Assembly: GCA_044221335.1 (NCBI GenBank)
Contig: JBGAPI010000005.1
Coordinates: 62,001 to 126,000 of the forward strand
DNA from: JBGAPI01 sp044221335
Lineage (GTDB): Bacteria > Pseudomonadota > Gammaproteobacteria > Xanthomonadales > Ahniellaceae
Reading direction: 5' to 3'
DNA: 64,000 nt
Part shown: positions 22,958-31,381 of the stretch, one piece after another
Position numbering within the stretch: position 1 is the first letter of the stretch
Layout: the number at the start of each line of letters is the position of its first letter
Notes under the pieces: model-generated
What the model was told of the DNA's origin: nothing
The model's database searches: none
What the model saw: the letters and a program-made list of their open reading frames with translations, nothing else
Program-made: the position numbers and the translations under genes

Positions 22958-24550
22958 ATGTCAACCAAGTCCATGGGATCGGCGTCGGGCTCGCCGGACG
23001 GATTAGTTTCCGCCGAGTACTGCCGAGCGAGCACTCGACTGTCCGAGCTGTCGTCGCTGGAACTCGATCCCGAGGTGCTGCGAAGCCGGATCGTCGCGAT
23101 ACTCGCCGAGGCTTTCGGATGGGAGTTCGTCGCTCTCGTCGGAATCGACCGGATGCTGCTGACCTTCGTCTGCGAAGCGGTGGCGAGCAAGCACGCAACG
23201 GAGGTCCATGTCGGCTACTCGCGGCCGCTCGGCTCGGGCGTCGTCGGCCGGGTCGCCCTGACGGGGAAGACCGTCCTGGTTTCCGACGCGGATGACTATG
23301 GCGACTTCGTCCATACGCTGCCCGGTGGTCGCTCGGAACTCTGTGTTCCCCTGACCTATCGGGGCGACGTCGTCGGCGCCCTCAATCTCGAGAGCACGCG
23401 ACCGCGCGCCTTCGATCAGCAGGTCCAGGTGGTCGAGCTGATCGGGGGGCAGGTGGCCGCCCTGATCAACGGAGCGACCGTACTGGCTGAGTTGCGTCGG
23501 CGCTCGCAGATGATGGAAGCGATGTTCGAAGTGTCGCGCTACGCGGTTCGAGCCGCGGATGTCGCGGGCCTCCTGCATCGACTCGTGGACCGACTGCAGT
23601 CGATCCTGGCATTGTCCTCGGCGACCGTGTTCGTCGACGGCCAGGTCGTCGGGTCGCTGGAAGTACGAGCCCACGTGAGTCGTGGCGCTCCGGTGACCCA
23701 CATGGGAGAGTGCTGGCGCGTCGACCATGGCATCGTGGGCCGGTGCTATCGGCTTGGCGAGGTGCAATACGTCTCGATCGTCTCCCGTGATTCGGACTAC
23801 GTCGCACGGGACTCCCGGACCCGCTCCGAGTTGGCGATACCTCTGCAGGCCAACGGCACCGTGTTCGGAGTCCTCAACGTCGAGTCCGATGTCGAAGACG
23901 GCTTCGACATCCACCTGCGTACCGTCCTGCGCTCGTTGTCCGACCAGATCAGTGGGGCTGTCCGCCTGCGTCAGCTGACCAGCAGTCAGGAGGGTCTTGC
24001 GGAACAGTTGGCGAGCGTGCGGGCGCAGACCGACGCGACCAAGGAGAGCCTGCGCCGCGCCGTCAGGAAGCTCCGGAAGAAGGAAGTTTGGTCCGCATCC
24101 GCGGCGGGCGATGACGTCATGCTGCTGAAGTCGCTCGACGCCCGCATCCGGCGCAACCGCCGGAATCGGGAAGTTCTCGCGTTCTGCCTGATCGGCACGA
24201 TGGACATCGACGTGCTCCCTGTCGGCACGCTGGTCGAGCGCGTGAAGAAGAAATTCCGGTCGGCCTCGGACCTGCGTGAAGTGGTCGACGCCACGACCGT
24301 GGCGCTGATCACCACGGATGCGCGCATCGACGATCTGCGCAAGGCGGTGGATCAGCTGCGCAGCGAGGATATCCGCATGGCCGTTGCGATCGTGGACCGG
24401 GACCAGATCGTGGATGTCGCTCGAATGTACGCACAGGCGCGAAAGCTCATCGCGAGCACCGATGCCGGCGGACTGTCGCTGGTCGACGGCGCATCGATGG
24501 GAGCGCGCTATCCGCGCAACCGCGCCAATCGGTTCGTGACCGTGAAGTAG
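22958..24550 (+). CDS. GAF-GAF protein with a degenerate GGDEF domain
   Basis: A 530-aa soluble protein. GAF domains occupy about residues 40-175 (GSGVVGRVALTGKTVLVSD, LCVPLTYRGDVVGALNLES) and 185-340 (GIVGRCYRLGEVQYVSIV, LAIPLQANGTVFGVLNVES). A coiled-coil-like linker leads to a C-terminal domain, SDLREVVDATTVALITTDA, that aligns with SDLVARYGGDEFAVLL of GGDEF proteins. The signature is replaced by DATTV (residues 444-448) and the substrate loop is shortened, so cyclase activity is not expected. It ends the accessory cluster and would sense a small ligand. Pairing with the dead EAL protein suggests a non-catalytic receptor module. Confidence 0.72.
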   Translation: MSTKSMGSASGSPDGLVSAEYCRASTRLSELSSLELDPEVLRSRIVAILAEAFGWEFVALVGIDRMLLTFVCEAVASKHATEVHVGYSRPLGSGVVGRVALTGKTVLVSDADDYGDFVHTLPGGRSELCVPLTYRGDVVGALNLESTRPRAFDQQVQVVELIGGQVAALINGATVLAELRRRSQMMEAMFEVSRYAVRAADVAGLLHRLVDRLQSILALSSATVFVDGQVVGSLEVRAHVSRGAPVTHMGECWRVDHGIVGRCYRLGEVQYVSIVSRDSDYVARDSRTRSELAIPLQANGTVFGVLNVESDVEDGFDIHLRTVLRSLSDQISGAVRLRQLTSSQEGLAEQLASVRAQTDATKESLRRAVRKLRKKEVWSASAAGDDVMLLKSLDARIRRNRRNREVLAFCLIGTMDIDVLPVGTLVERVKKKFRSASDLREVVDATTVALITTDARIDDLRKAVDQLRSEDIRMAVAIVDRDQIVDVARMYAQARKLIASTDAGGLSLVDGASMGARYPRNRANRFVTVK

Positions 24551-25257
24551 TTGCATCGGTCGGTCCGACCAGGACCACCCTGGCGCCAACCGCGCCCTGG
24601 CCGCGAACTTCGCCGCGCGGTGCGGGCGCACCCGCCTTCGGCTGCTTGCTGCGGAATTCCCAGAGTCTCTTCGATTGTTCGCCCGACGAGCGCTTCCAGT
24701 GCCGTGCGGCCATGCCGTCGGAGTCGTCGTCATTGACCAGGGGCAATGCCGAACGCCCGAGGATTCGCCTGTTAGGAGGAAGCTCACAAAAAAACTACGT
24801 CTACTTAACGAACAATGGATCACGCTATTCCAGCGCCGTGTAACGCGGCGCATCGCGCGATCGCCGAGTCGCCGCAGGTGGCGGGTCGGTAGTGTGCGGT
24901 CGAAGCAATCGACACTCCGCAGAAAGCAGGATCAATTCGACCCGACCTTGTTCCGTCGCCCCAGTCTTCGTGAGAACCACGCTATCCCCGCCGTAGCGAC
25001 GATCGCGAAGCCTGCACTCCGAACGTCACCTCACCTCATCCCGTCGACCTGAGGCGTGCGGGGCCGTCCGGGCAGGGAATCGGGTCTCTTTTTTTCGTTC
25101 CTGAGCTGCCCCGACTTGCGCTTCGCGGTACTGATTTTCTGCACCACTTGCGGGCGATTCGTTCCCGCATGTCCCATCTCCGGTTTCGGCGCCGGTCGCG
25201 CGCCAGCAGGAATGCAGAAGCGCGGGCGCCCCCGCGCAACGGCAAGGGCGGCGGCCC
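24551..25257. other. 707-bp gap without a recognisable gene
   Basis: No convincing coding frame is present. A small palindrome GGTCGG-T-CCGACC (24558-24570) follows the last cluster gene. An A-rich patch at 24787-24830 contains ACGTCTACTTAACG (24797-24810), nearly identical to 12717-12730 at the other side of the pilin cluster. A GC hairpin (GCGCGGG/CCCGCGC, 25220-25237) just beyond the HAD gene may end its transcript. Confidence 0.4.
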
Positions 25258-25749
25258 CTACGGCAGCGACGCGTGCACCGCTGCGGTCGCACTCGCCCAG
25301 TCCGGGCATGCCACCACGTCGCCGGGGACCACCGTCGACTCCCGCTGCGGCCCGAACAGGAAGCGGTGCGGGACAATGCCGGCGAGATGTTGCAGTACGT
25401 CGGTGCGATCGTCGATGAAGTGGCTGATCCCGAGCTCTGCGCAGTGCAGTGCCTTCTGTGGCCGCTCCAGGCAGAAGCGGAGGTGGTCCGCCGGGATGCC
25501 GGTGCGCTCGAAGAAGTGGTGGTGGGCCAGCCAGCGCCGGGACTTCTCCTGAACCCGGGCGTGGCACTTCGAGACCAGCCAGACGCGGCCGTCGAAGCGG
25601 CGGGTCAGTTCGGTCACGGCGTCGAACATGCCGGGGTAGGGTGGGGTGGCGATCGCGTCGTCGAGGCTGCCGCCGATGAAGGACGTGTCGTTGCCGTCGC
25701 CCGAATCCGGGCTGATGAGGACGCGTCCGATGTCGATGCCGAGTTTCAT
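25258..25749 (-). CDS. HAD-like phosphatase-fold protein
   Basis: A 163-aa protein. The N-terminus MKLGIDIGRVL fits the HAD nucleophile strand, though with DIG in place of the usual DxD, so phosphatase activity is doubtful. VWLVSKCHARVQ lies where motif II would be, and HFIDDRTDVL fits the acidic motif III/IV. AGGAGA precedes the ATG. It resembles small 5'-nucleotidase-like HAD proteins of phages and bacteria. It diverges from the LysR gene across 92 bp and is a likely regulatory target. A truncated relative lies at 12252-12467. Confidence 0.6.
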   Translation of the reverse strand: MKLGIDIGRVLISPDSGDGNDTSFIGGSLDDAIATPPYPGMFDAVTELTRRFDGRVWLVSKCHARVQEKSRRWLAHHHFFERTGIPADHLRFCLERPQKALHCAELGISHFIDDRTDVLQHLAGIVPHRFLFGPQRESTVVPGDVVACPDWASATAAVHASLP

Positions 25750-25792
25750 GTCGTTCTCCTCTCGTTGGGTTCGGAGGAGAGACTAGGCGGCG

Positions 25793-25823
25793 CTATGCTA
25801 TTCAGGAACTATCGAATACATAG
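25793..25823. promoter_or_regulatory. Large palindromic operator between the HAD and LysR genes
   Basis: CTATG-C-TATTC, ten bases, GAATA-CATAG forms a hyphenated palindrome. Its core TATTC-N10-GAATA (25799-25818) contains a T-N11-A LysR box. It ends 19 bp before the lysR ATG, which suits autorepression and divergent control. Confidence 0.65.
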
Positions 25824-25841
25824 AAGCAATAAACCCAGATT

Positions 25842-26747
25842 ATGACTTCCGAAGCCCCCCGGATCGACCTCGACGCCGCACTGGCCTTCGCGACCTTCGC
25901 CGAGTCGATGAACTTCAGCGCGGCGGCACGCCGGCTGCATCTCTCGCAGCCGGCGCTGCACGTGAAGATCGGCAAGCTCGCCGCGCGCCTCGCGCTGCCG
26001 CTGTACCGCCGCGAAGGACGCGCGCTCACGCTGACCCGCCACGGCGAGCGCGTCGCCGCGTTCGGCCGCGCGGTCGCGGCGCAGCGGCGGGAGCTGCAGG
26101 CCGAGCTCGACGGCGCCGACGCGACGCTGACGCTCGCGGCCGGCGAGGGCGCCTACCTGTACCTGCTGGGCGGCGGGATCCGGCACTACCTGCGCGGCGA
26201 GGGTCGTCGGCTGCGGCTGCTGACCCGTGATCGCGATGGCGCGGTCGCCGCGGTGCTGGACGGACATGCGGAACTCGGCGTCGCGCCGCTGCTGCGGCCG
26301 CCGCCGGAGCTGCAGGCGGAGCTGCTGACCGAGGTCGGGCAGAGGCTCGTCGTGCCGGTGCGCCATCCGCTGGCACGGCGTCGCCGCCTGGCGCTGGCCG
26401 ATCTCGGCGGTCTGGACCTGATCGTGTCGCCCGCGGGCGGGCCGCAGCGGGAGATGCTGGAGCAGCGGCTCGCGGCCGCCGGCGTCCCGTGGCGGGTGGC
26501 CGTCGAGGCGCGCGGCTGGGAACTGATGCTGCAGTTCGTGCGGATGGGGGTCGGGGTGACGGTGGTCAATGCCTGCTGCCGGCTTCCGGCCGGGCTCGTC
26601 GGGATCGCGCTGCCGGAGCTGCCGATGCTGCGCTATCACCTGTTCCGGCGGCGGTCGCGGCCGGGGTCGGGCGAGATCGAGCGGCTGTGCGCGGATCTGC
26701 GCCGGCATGCGCAGGACTGGCGGGCATCCGAGACGCAACGACGCTGA
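25842..26747 (+). CDS. LysR-family transcriptional regulator
   Basis: A 301-aa regulator with the N-terminal winged helix-turn-helix typical of LTTRs: FATFAESMNFSAAARRLHLSQPALHVKIGKLAARLALPLY-type layout at residues 14-55, and GRALTLTRHGERV as the wing. A periplasmic-binding-protein-like effector domain follows (about 90-290) with VPVRHPLARRRRLALADL. It probably controls itself and the divergent HAD gene through the palindrome at 25793-25823. The effector is unknown. Confidence 0.9.
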   Translation: MTSEAPRIDLDAALAFATFAESMNFSAAARRLHLSQPALHVKIGKLAARLALPLYRREGRALTLTRHGERVAAFGRAVAAQRRELQAELDGADATLTLAAGEGAYLYLLGGGIRHYLRGEGRRLRLLTRDRDGAVAAVLDGHAELGVAPLLRPPPELQAELLTEVGQRLVVPVRHPLARRRRLALADLGGLDLIVSPAGGPQREMLEQRLAAAGVPWRVAVEARGWELMLQFVRMGVGVTVVNACCRLPAGLVGIALPELPMLRYHLFRRRSRPGSGEIERLCADLRRHAQDWRASETQRR

Positions 26748-26847
26748 TTCGAAGGGCGGTCGCGGCCGACGCCACTTCCACGGCGGAGCACGTTCGCACC
26801 GCGAGTCGCGTGTCGTTTCCTCCGCTGACGATCACCGGTAGTCCGCC

Positions 26848-27897
26848 ATGCGTCTTGCCCTCGCCGTGATACTCGCCGCCTCATCGGCGCCCGCCCTCGC
26901 GATGCACTGCGAACTCGACGGCGTCGCGGTCAACACCGACAACGGCGCGACGACCGCCGGCAAATCCGGGATGCTGAAATGCTATCGGCCGGACGGAAAG
27001 CTGCAGCGCGAGCAGGAACTGCGCAATGGCGAGTACCTCGGTCTCGACAGGCGCTACGACGACGACGGCTCGGTGCACGAACGCCAGGTGAGCTCGCGCG
27101 GCAACACCGAGGGACGCGCGACCGAGCGCTATCCGGACGGAAAGCTCAAGCACGAGGGCAACTACGAGAACGGCTCCGCAGTGGGGCTCCACAAGAGCTA
27201 CCACCCGAACGGCAAGCCGGCGGCACTGCGCTACTTCGCGAAGGCCGGGGCGCAGGCCGTGGCGACGATGGAGTTCAACCGCCAGGGCCAGTTGAGCCAG
27301 CTGCGTTGCGGCGTGCATCCGATGCTGGGCGAGGACCGCGGCCCCTGCGGGTTCGACGGCAGTCCGGTCGAGGTCCAGCTGTTCGACCGCAGCGGCACGT
27401 TGTCCTCGCAGCTCCGGATGCAGAATGGCAAGGTGCTGTTCGCGAGCGAGTTCGATCGCGCCGGACGGAGGACCGCCTCCTCCGAGACCACCGCCGACGG
27501 TCGCATCGAGAAGCACTTTCACGACAATGGCCAGCTCGCGAAGGAGATCGAGGTCTCGCACGATTTCGTGATCGCCGAGCGCGAGTGGTACATGAACGGC
27601 CAGCCGAAGTCGCGGATCGTGCGCGAGGCGGCCGAACGCACTCCGAAGAGCAGCGTCGAGAACTACCGCGACGACGGCGTACTCGCCTCGCGCACCGACT
27701 ACCTCGGTCGCCGCACGGTTCACCTCGCGACCTTCGACGAGCAAGGTCGCCCGAAGGAGCAGTTCGACTACGACGACGAGAGCCGCGTGCGCCGGCACCG
27801 CGCCTACGGTGCCGATGGAGCGCTGACCGTGGACGACGAGTTGTACCCCGACGGGTCGCGGAAGTCCCTGCTGGCGGCGCCCAAGATCGCCCGGTAG
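26848..27897 (+). CDS. Secreted MORN-variant (YwqK-like) repeat protein
   Basis: A 349-aa protein with a signal peptide (MRLALAVILAASSAPALA). At least seven MORN_2-type repeats follow, of the form YxPDGKLxxExxYxNG or WYMNGQPKSRI (for example CYRPDGKLQREQELRNG, RYPDGKLKHEGNYENG, SYHPNGKPAALRYF, HFHDNGQLAKEIEV, ELYPDGSRKS). Such repeats make beta-hairpin sheets and are labelled YwqK antitoxin-like in databases, though a periplasmic location argues against an antitoxin role. Two cysteines (CGVH, PCGF) could pair. It stands alone and its function is unknown. Confidence 0.75.
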   Translation: MRLALAVILAASSAPALAMHCELDGVAVNTDNGATTAGKSGMLKCYRPDGKLQREQELRNGEYLGLDRRYDDDGSVHERQVSSRGNTEGRATERYPDGKLKHEGNYENGSAVGLHKSYHPNGKPAALRYFAKAGAQAVATMEFNRQGQLSQLRCGVHPMLGEDRGPCGFDGSPVEVQLFDRSGTLSSQLRMQNGKVLFASEFDRAGRRTASSETTADGRIEKHFHDNGQLAKEIEVSHDFVIAEREWYMNGQPKSRIVREAAERTPKSSVENYRDDGVLASRTDYLGRRTVHLATFDEQGRPKEQFDYDDESRVRRHRAYGADGALTVDDELYPDGSRKSLLAAPKIAR

Positions 27898-27912
27898 CTG
27901 CGCCGCCGCCGC

Positions 27913-27947
27913 TCGGACATCGCGGCTGAGGCCGCTCCGACACAAAA
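27913..27947 (-). repeat. Single GTGGGAGCGGC-type REP copy
   Basis: Read on the minus strand, TTTTTGTGTCGGAGCGGCCT followed by CAGCCGCGATG matches the unit that opens each copy of the tandem repeat at 40.24 kb (TTTTGTGGGAGCGGCTGCAG, CCGCGATG). It lies between the MORN protein gene and the sigma-factor gene. Confidence 0.7.
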
Positions 27948-28033
27948 ACCGTAACGCGGATGAAATGAGCCGCGCTGCCCGTCCTGCCCGCGCGACTGCT
28001 AGCCTTGCCAGCTCCCGCCAGACGGATCTCGCG

Positions 28034-28606
28034 GTGGACGATTCCACGCCTGCACTTCCCGGACTCACCCGACTGCTCGACCGCTGGCGCCAGGGCGAGG
28101 GTGCCGCGAAGGCGCGGGTGTTCGATCTCGCCTACGACGAGCTGAAGCGGATCGCCGCGCAGCGGCTGCGCGCATCCGGGCGCGACCTGACCCTGACTCC
28201 GACCGCGCTGCTGCACGAGGCCTATCTCCGGATCGCCGAGACGCCGCTGGCGTGGAGCGACAGCGCCCACTTCTTCGCCAGCATGTCGCTGGTGATCCGC
28301 GGCGCGCTGGTCGACTACGCCCGGGCCCGCAATGCCGCCAAGCGCGGCGATCCCGATCTCAGGGTCACGCTGACCGGCCTCACCCAGGGCGAGGAGTCGA
28401 TGGCGGCCGAGGTGCTGGCGCTGGACCAGGCGCTGACCCGGCTGCAGGCGCTCGACCCGCGCGCCGCCGAGGTGCTGCACCTGACCCATTTCGGCGGTCT
28501 CGATCGCGAACAGATCTCGACGGTGCTGCAGGTCTCGCTGTCCTCGGTCGACCGCGACCTGCGCTTCTCCCGCGTCTGGCTGCGCGAGGAACTCGCCGGT
28601 GGATGA
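28034..28606 (+). CDS. ECF sigma factor (TIGR02999/Xanthomonad-type)
   Basis: A 190-aa sigma factor in the GTG 28034 frame. Region 2 begins at LTRLLDRWRQGEGAAKARVFDLAYDELKRIAAQRL. The TLTPTALLHEAYLRI and HFFASMSLVIRGALVDYARARNAAKRG blocks are typical of the ECF subfamily TIGR02999 found in Xanthomonadales and Planctomycetes. Region 4 has LDPRAAEVLHLTHFGGLDREQISTVLQVS. ATG 27965 is an alternative start, but GCTAGCCTT, a possible -10, lies inside that extension. The stop overlaps the kinase start by 8 bp, so the pair is translationally coupled; the kinase may act in place of an anti-sigma factor. Confidence 0.85.
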   Translation: MDDSTPALPGLTRLLDRWRQGEGAAKARVFDLAYDELKRIAAQRLRASGRDLTLTPTALLHEAYLRIAETPLAWSDSAHFFASMSLVIRGALVDYARARNAAKRGDPDLRVTLTGLTQGEESMAAEVLALDQALTRLQALDPRAAEVLHLTHFGGLDREQISTVLQVSLSSVDRDLRFSRVWLREELAGG

Positions 28607-31313
28607 AGCCGCGCGCTACGCGCGCATCCGCGACCTGTTCGAGCGGGTCTGCGACCTGCCGGCCGCCGAACGCGAGGCGCTGCTGCGCGCGGAGGGTGAT
28701 CCCGCGGTCCGGGCGCGGGTCGAGGCGCTGCTCGAGCGCGAGTCGCAACCGACCGCTGGCGCCGCGGCGCCGGTGCGTGGGCTGCTCGGCGAACTCGCCG
28801 GCATCGAGGACCTGAAGCCCGGCGACCGACTCGGCGCATGGACCCTGCGGCAACCGCTCGGTGCGGGCGGCATGGGCAGCGTGTTCAGCGCCGCGCGCAG
28901 CGACGGCCACTTCGAGCAGACCGCGGCGATCAAGCTGCTGCGCGGCGTGCCGAGCGCCGCGGCGCTCGAGTTCCTGACCCGCGAGCGGCAGATTCTCGCC
29001 GGTCTCTCGCATCCGAACATCGCGCGACTGATCGACGGCGGAGCGACTCCGGCCGGCCAGCCCTTCCTGGTGATGGAACAGGTCGACGGCATTCCGATCG
29101 ACCGCTGGTGCCGCGAACGTGCGCTGCCGGTCGACCCGATCCTGGCCCTGATGGAGGCCGTGGTGCAGGCGGTGAGCTTCGCCCACGCGCGCCTGATCGT
29201 GCACTGCGACCTCAAGCCCGGAAACATCCTCGTCGATGCGACCGGCCGTCCCTGCCTGCTCGACTTCGGCATCGCCCGGCTGATCGAGGGCGACGACGTC
29301 GACGGTCGCGGCGGCGGCAACGCGGCGCGCGCCTACACCCCCGGCTACGCCAGCCCGGAGCAGGAGAGCGGCGGCAGCATCGGCACCGCGTCGGACGTGT
29401 TCAGCCTCGGGCGGATGCTGGAGAAACTGCTCGGCGACGCCGCGCTCGCCGCCGATGCCGAACTCGCCGCGATCGTCGCGCGCGCCACCGCGGCCGACCC
29501 CGCCGCGCGCTATCCCTCGGCGGAGGCGCTGGCCGCCGACCTCGCGCGCTACCGCGCTCGCGAACCGCTGGCGGCGCTGCCGGCGACGCTCGGATACGTC
29601 GGTCGCAAGTGGCTCCGGCGGCACTGGCCGGTGGCCGCCGCGGTCGTGATCTTCGTGGTCACGATCACCGGGTTCACCCTGCAGCTCGAAGCCGACCGCG
29701 ACCGGGCCTATGCCGCCGAGCGCGAAGCCGTCGCCGAACGCGATCGCGCGACCGCCGCCGAGCAGTCGTCGCGGCAGATCAACGACTTCCTGCTGTCGAT
29801 GCTGGACGGCGCCGATCCCGATGCCGGCAGCGGCGAGGTGCCGATCAGCACGCTGGTCGGGGAGGCCCTGAAGCGGATCGACACCGAGCTCGCCGGACAG
29901 CCCGCGGTGCAGGCCGAGCTCTACGCCAAGCTCGGTCGGGTCCAGGTCGAACTGAACAACCCGAAGGCGGCGCGCGCGACCTTCGAGCAGGCGCTGGCGC
30001 TGGAACGCACGCTCGACCGCCCCTTGCTGCTCGCGGACCTGCAGAACAACCGCGCCCAGCTGCTGCGCGCCAGCTTCGACGTCGCGGACGCCGAGGCGCC
30101 GGCGCGCGAGGCGGTCGCCCTGCTCGACGCGCATGCGCCGCCACGCTCGGAACTCCACGTCGATGCCACCCAGCGACTCGCCATCCTGCTGTCCGACCGC
30201 CATCGCGACGAAGAGGCGGAGCGGATGTTCCAGCACGCGCTGCAGCTGCAGCGGGCGATCGCCGAAGACAGTCCAGGCATGGCGGAACTGCTCGACTACT
30301 ATGCCGGCCACCGGATGAACCTCGAGCAGTGGCCGGCGGCGGAGGATCTGCTGCGTCGCAGCCGCGCGATGCACCAGCGGGTGAGCGGCGACGACGCCGG
30401 CGAATTGAACAACGTCGAGATGCTCGGTCGCGTGCTCGGCAAGGAAGGCAAGGTCGACGAGGCGAAGCAGCTGCTGACCGATGCACTCCAGCGGCGCGGC
30501 GCGCTGTCCGGCGCCGAGGATGGGAGCGTCGCCTTCCGCTACTCCGAGATCGCCACGGTACTCGACAGCAACGGCCGCGCGCTGGAGTCGCTGACCTGGT
30601 ACCAGAAGGCCCTCGACATCGGTGCCCGCAAGCTCGGCGCCGACTCGGTCCACTACGCCGTCCTGCTGAAGAACTATTCGCGCGGCTTGTTCCTCGCCGG
30701 CGACCAGGTCGCCGCGCTGGACGCGCAGCGACGTGCGCTGGTCCTGGCGGGGAAGCGCTGGGGCGAGGCCAACGACGGCACCGCCAATTTCCAGATGGGG
30801 CTGGGCGCTATGCTGCTGCGCGGGCATCCCGACGAGGCCGCGGAATGGTTCGCGAAGGCCGAGGCGTCCTATGCCAGTCGCCAGCCGCCGGAATCGCCCG
30901 ACCTGCTCCGGGTCCACCTGGCCCTGGCCGAAGCCGCCGCACGACAGCGTGATGCGGCGACGGCGCGGCGCTGGCTGGCGGCGGCGGAGGTGGGGCAGCC
31001 GAAGCCGAACAGTGTCCAGGTCGCCGATCGCGCGCTGGTGGCGGCGCTGATCGAGCTGGCCGAAGGCCGTCGGGATGCGGCCCTGGCCGGCCTGCGCGCG
31101 GCCGAGGCCGCGCGTGCGGCGGCGCACACGGCGGGCGACCCGCGGATCGCGCTGGCCGAGCTCGATCGCGCGGAGCTGCTCGCGACCGGCAGTGCCGCCG
31201 AGCGCCAGCAGGCGGCCGTGCTGGCGGCGTCGATCGCGCAGCGGATCGATGCCGCCCTGGTGCCGACGGCTCCCGTCCGTCGGCATTTGCAGGAATTGAT
31301 CGCGAAGGGCTGA
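28599..31313 (+). CDS. Membrane Ser/Thr protein kinase with C-terminal TPR-like region
   Basis: A 904-aa protein, GTG start overlapping the sigma gene. The kinase domain (about residues 78-330) has a Gly loop LGAGGMGSVF, the beta3 lysine in AAIKLL, the catalytic loop VHCDLKPGNIL (near 202) and LLDFGIARL. The HCD form replaces the usual HRD. A transmembrane helix (WPVAAAVVIFVVTITGF, about 343-360) places the last 540 residues outside the cytoplasm. These have a helical repeat pattern like TPRs (NPKAARATFEQALALERTL and similar). It is the likely signal transducer of the ECF pair, with the surface protein gene 68 bp downstream as a possible target. Confidence 0.88.
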   Translation: MDEAARYARIRDLFERVCDLPAAEREALLRAEGDPAVRARVEALLERESQPTAGAAAPVRGLLGELAGIEDLKPGDRLGAWTLRQPLGAGGMGSVFSAARSDGHFEQTAAIKLLRGVPSAAALEFLTRERQILAGLSHPNIARLIDGGATPAGQPFLVMEQVDGIPIDRWCRERALPVDPILALMEAVVQAVSFAHARLIVHCDLKPGNILVDATGRPCLLDFGIARLIEGDDVDGRGGGNAARAYTPGYASPEQESGGSIGTASDVFSLGRMLEKLLGDAALAADAELAAIVARATAADPAARYPSAEALAADLARYRAREPLAALPATLGYVGRKWLRRHWPVAAAVVIFVVTITGFTLQLEADRDRAYAAEREAVAERDRATAAEQSSRQINDFLLSMLDGADPDAGSGEVPISTLVGEALKRIDTELAGQPAVQAELYAKLGRVQVELNNPKAARATFEQALALERTLDRPLLLADLQNNRAQLLRASFDVADAEAPAREAVALLDAHAPPRSELHVDATQRLAILLSDRHRDEEAERMFQHALQLQRAIAEDSPGMAELLDYYAGHRMNLEQWPAAEDLLRRSRAMHQRVSGDDAGELNNVEMLGRVLGKEGKVDEAKQLLTDALQRRGALSGAEDGSVAFRYSEIATVLDSNGRALESLTWYQKALDIGARKLGADSVHYAVLLKNYSRGLFLAGDQVAALDAQRRALVLAGKRWGEANDGTANFQMGLGAMLLRGHPDEAAEWFAKAEASYASRQPPESPDLLRVHLALAEAAARQRDAATARRWLAAAEVGQPKPNSVQVADRALVAALIELAEGRRDAALAGLRAAEAARAAAHTAGDPRIALAELDRAELLATGSAAERQQAAVLAASIAQRIDAALVPTAPVRRHLQELIAKG

Positions 31314-31381
31314 CAGTTCCGTCCCGGAAATTCCGCTAGTCCGGTCAGGGGCCCATCGGGGGCGGCCAGGGTGGGGCGGTC

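Noticed and set aside
22958..24550. An active diguanylate cyclase
   Set aside because: The GGDEF signature is DATTV and the substrate loop is shortened.
25085..25096. A T-run as intrinsic terminator
   Set aside because: No convincing GC hairpin sits directly upstream, and no gene ends near it on the plus strand.
11632..25750. tRNA-Gln as an integration site for the island
   Set aside because: No integrase gene and no second copy of the tRNA 3' end were found near the far boundary, so phage-type integration is not supported.
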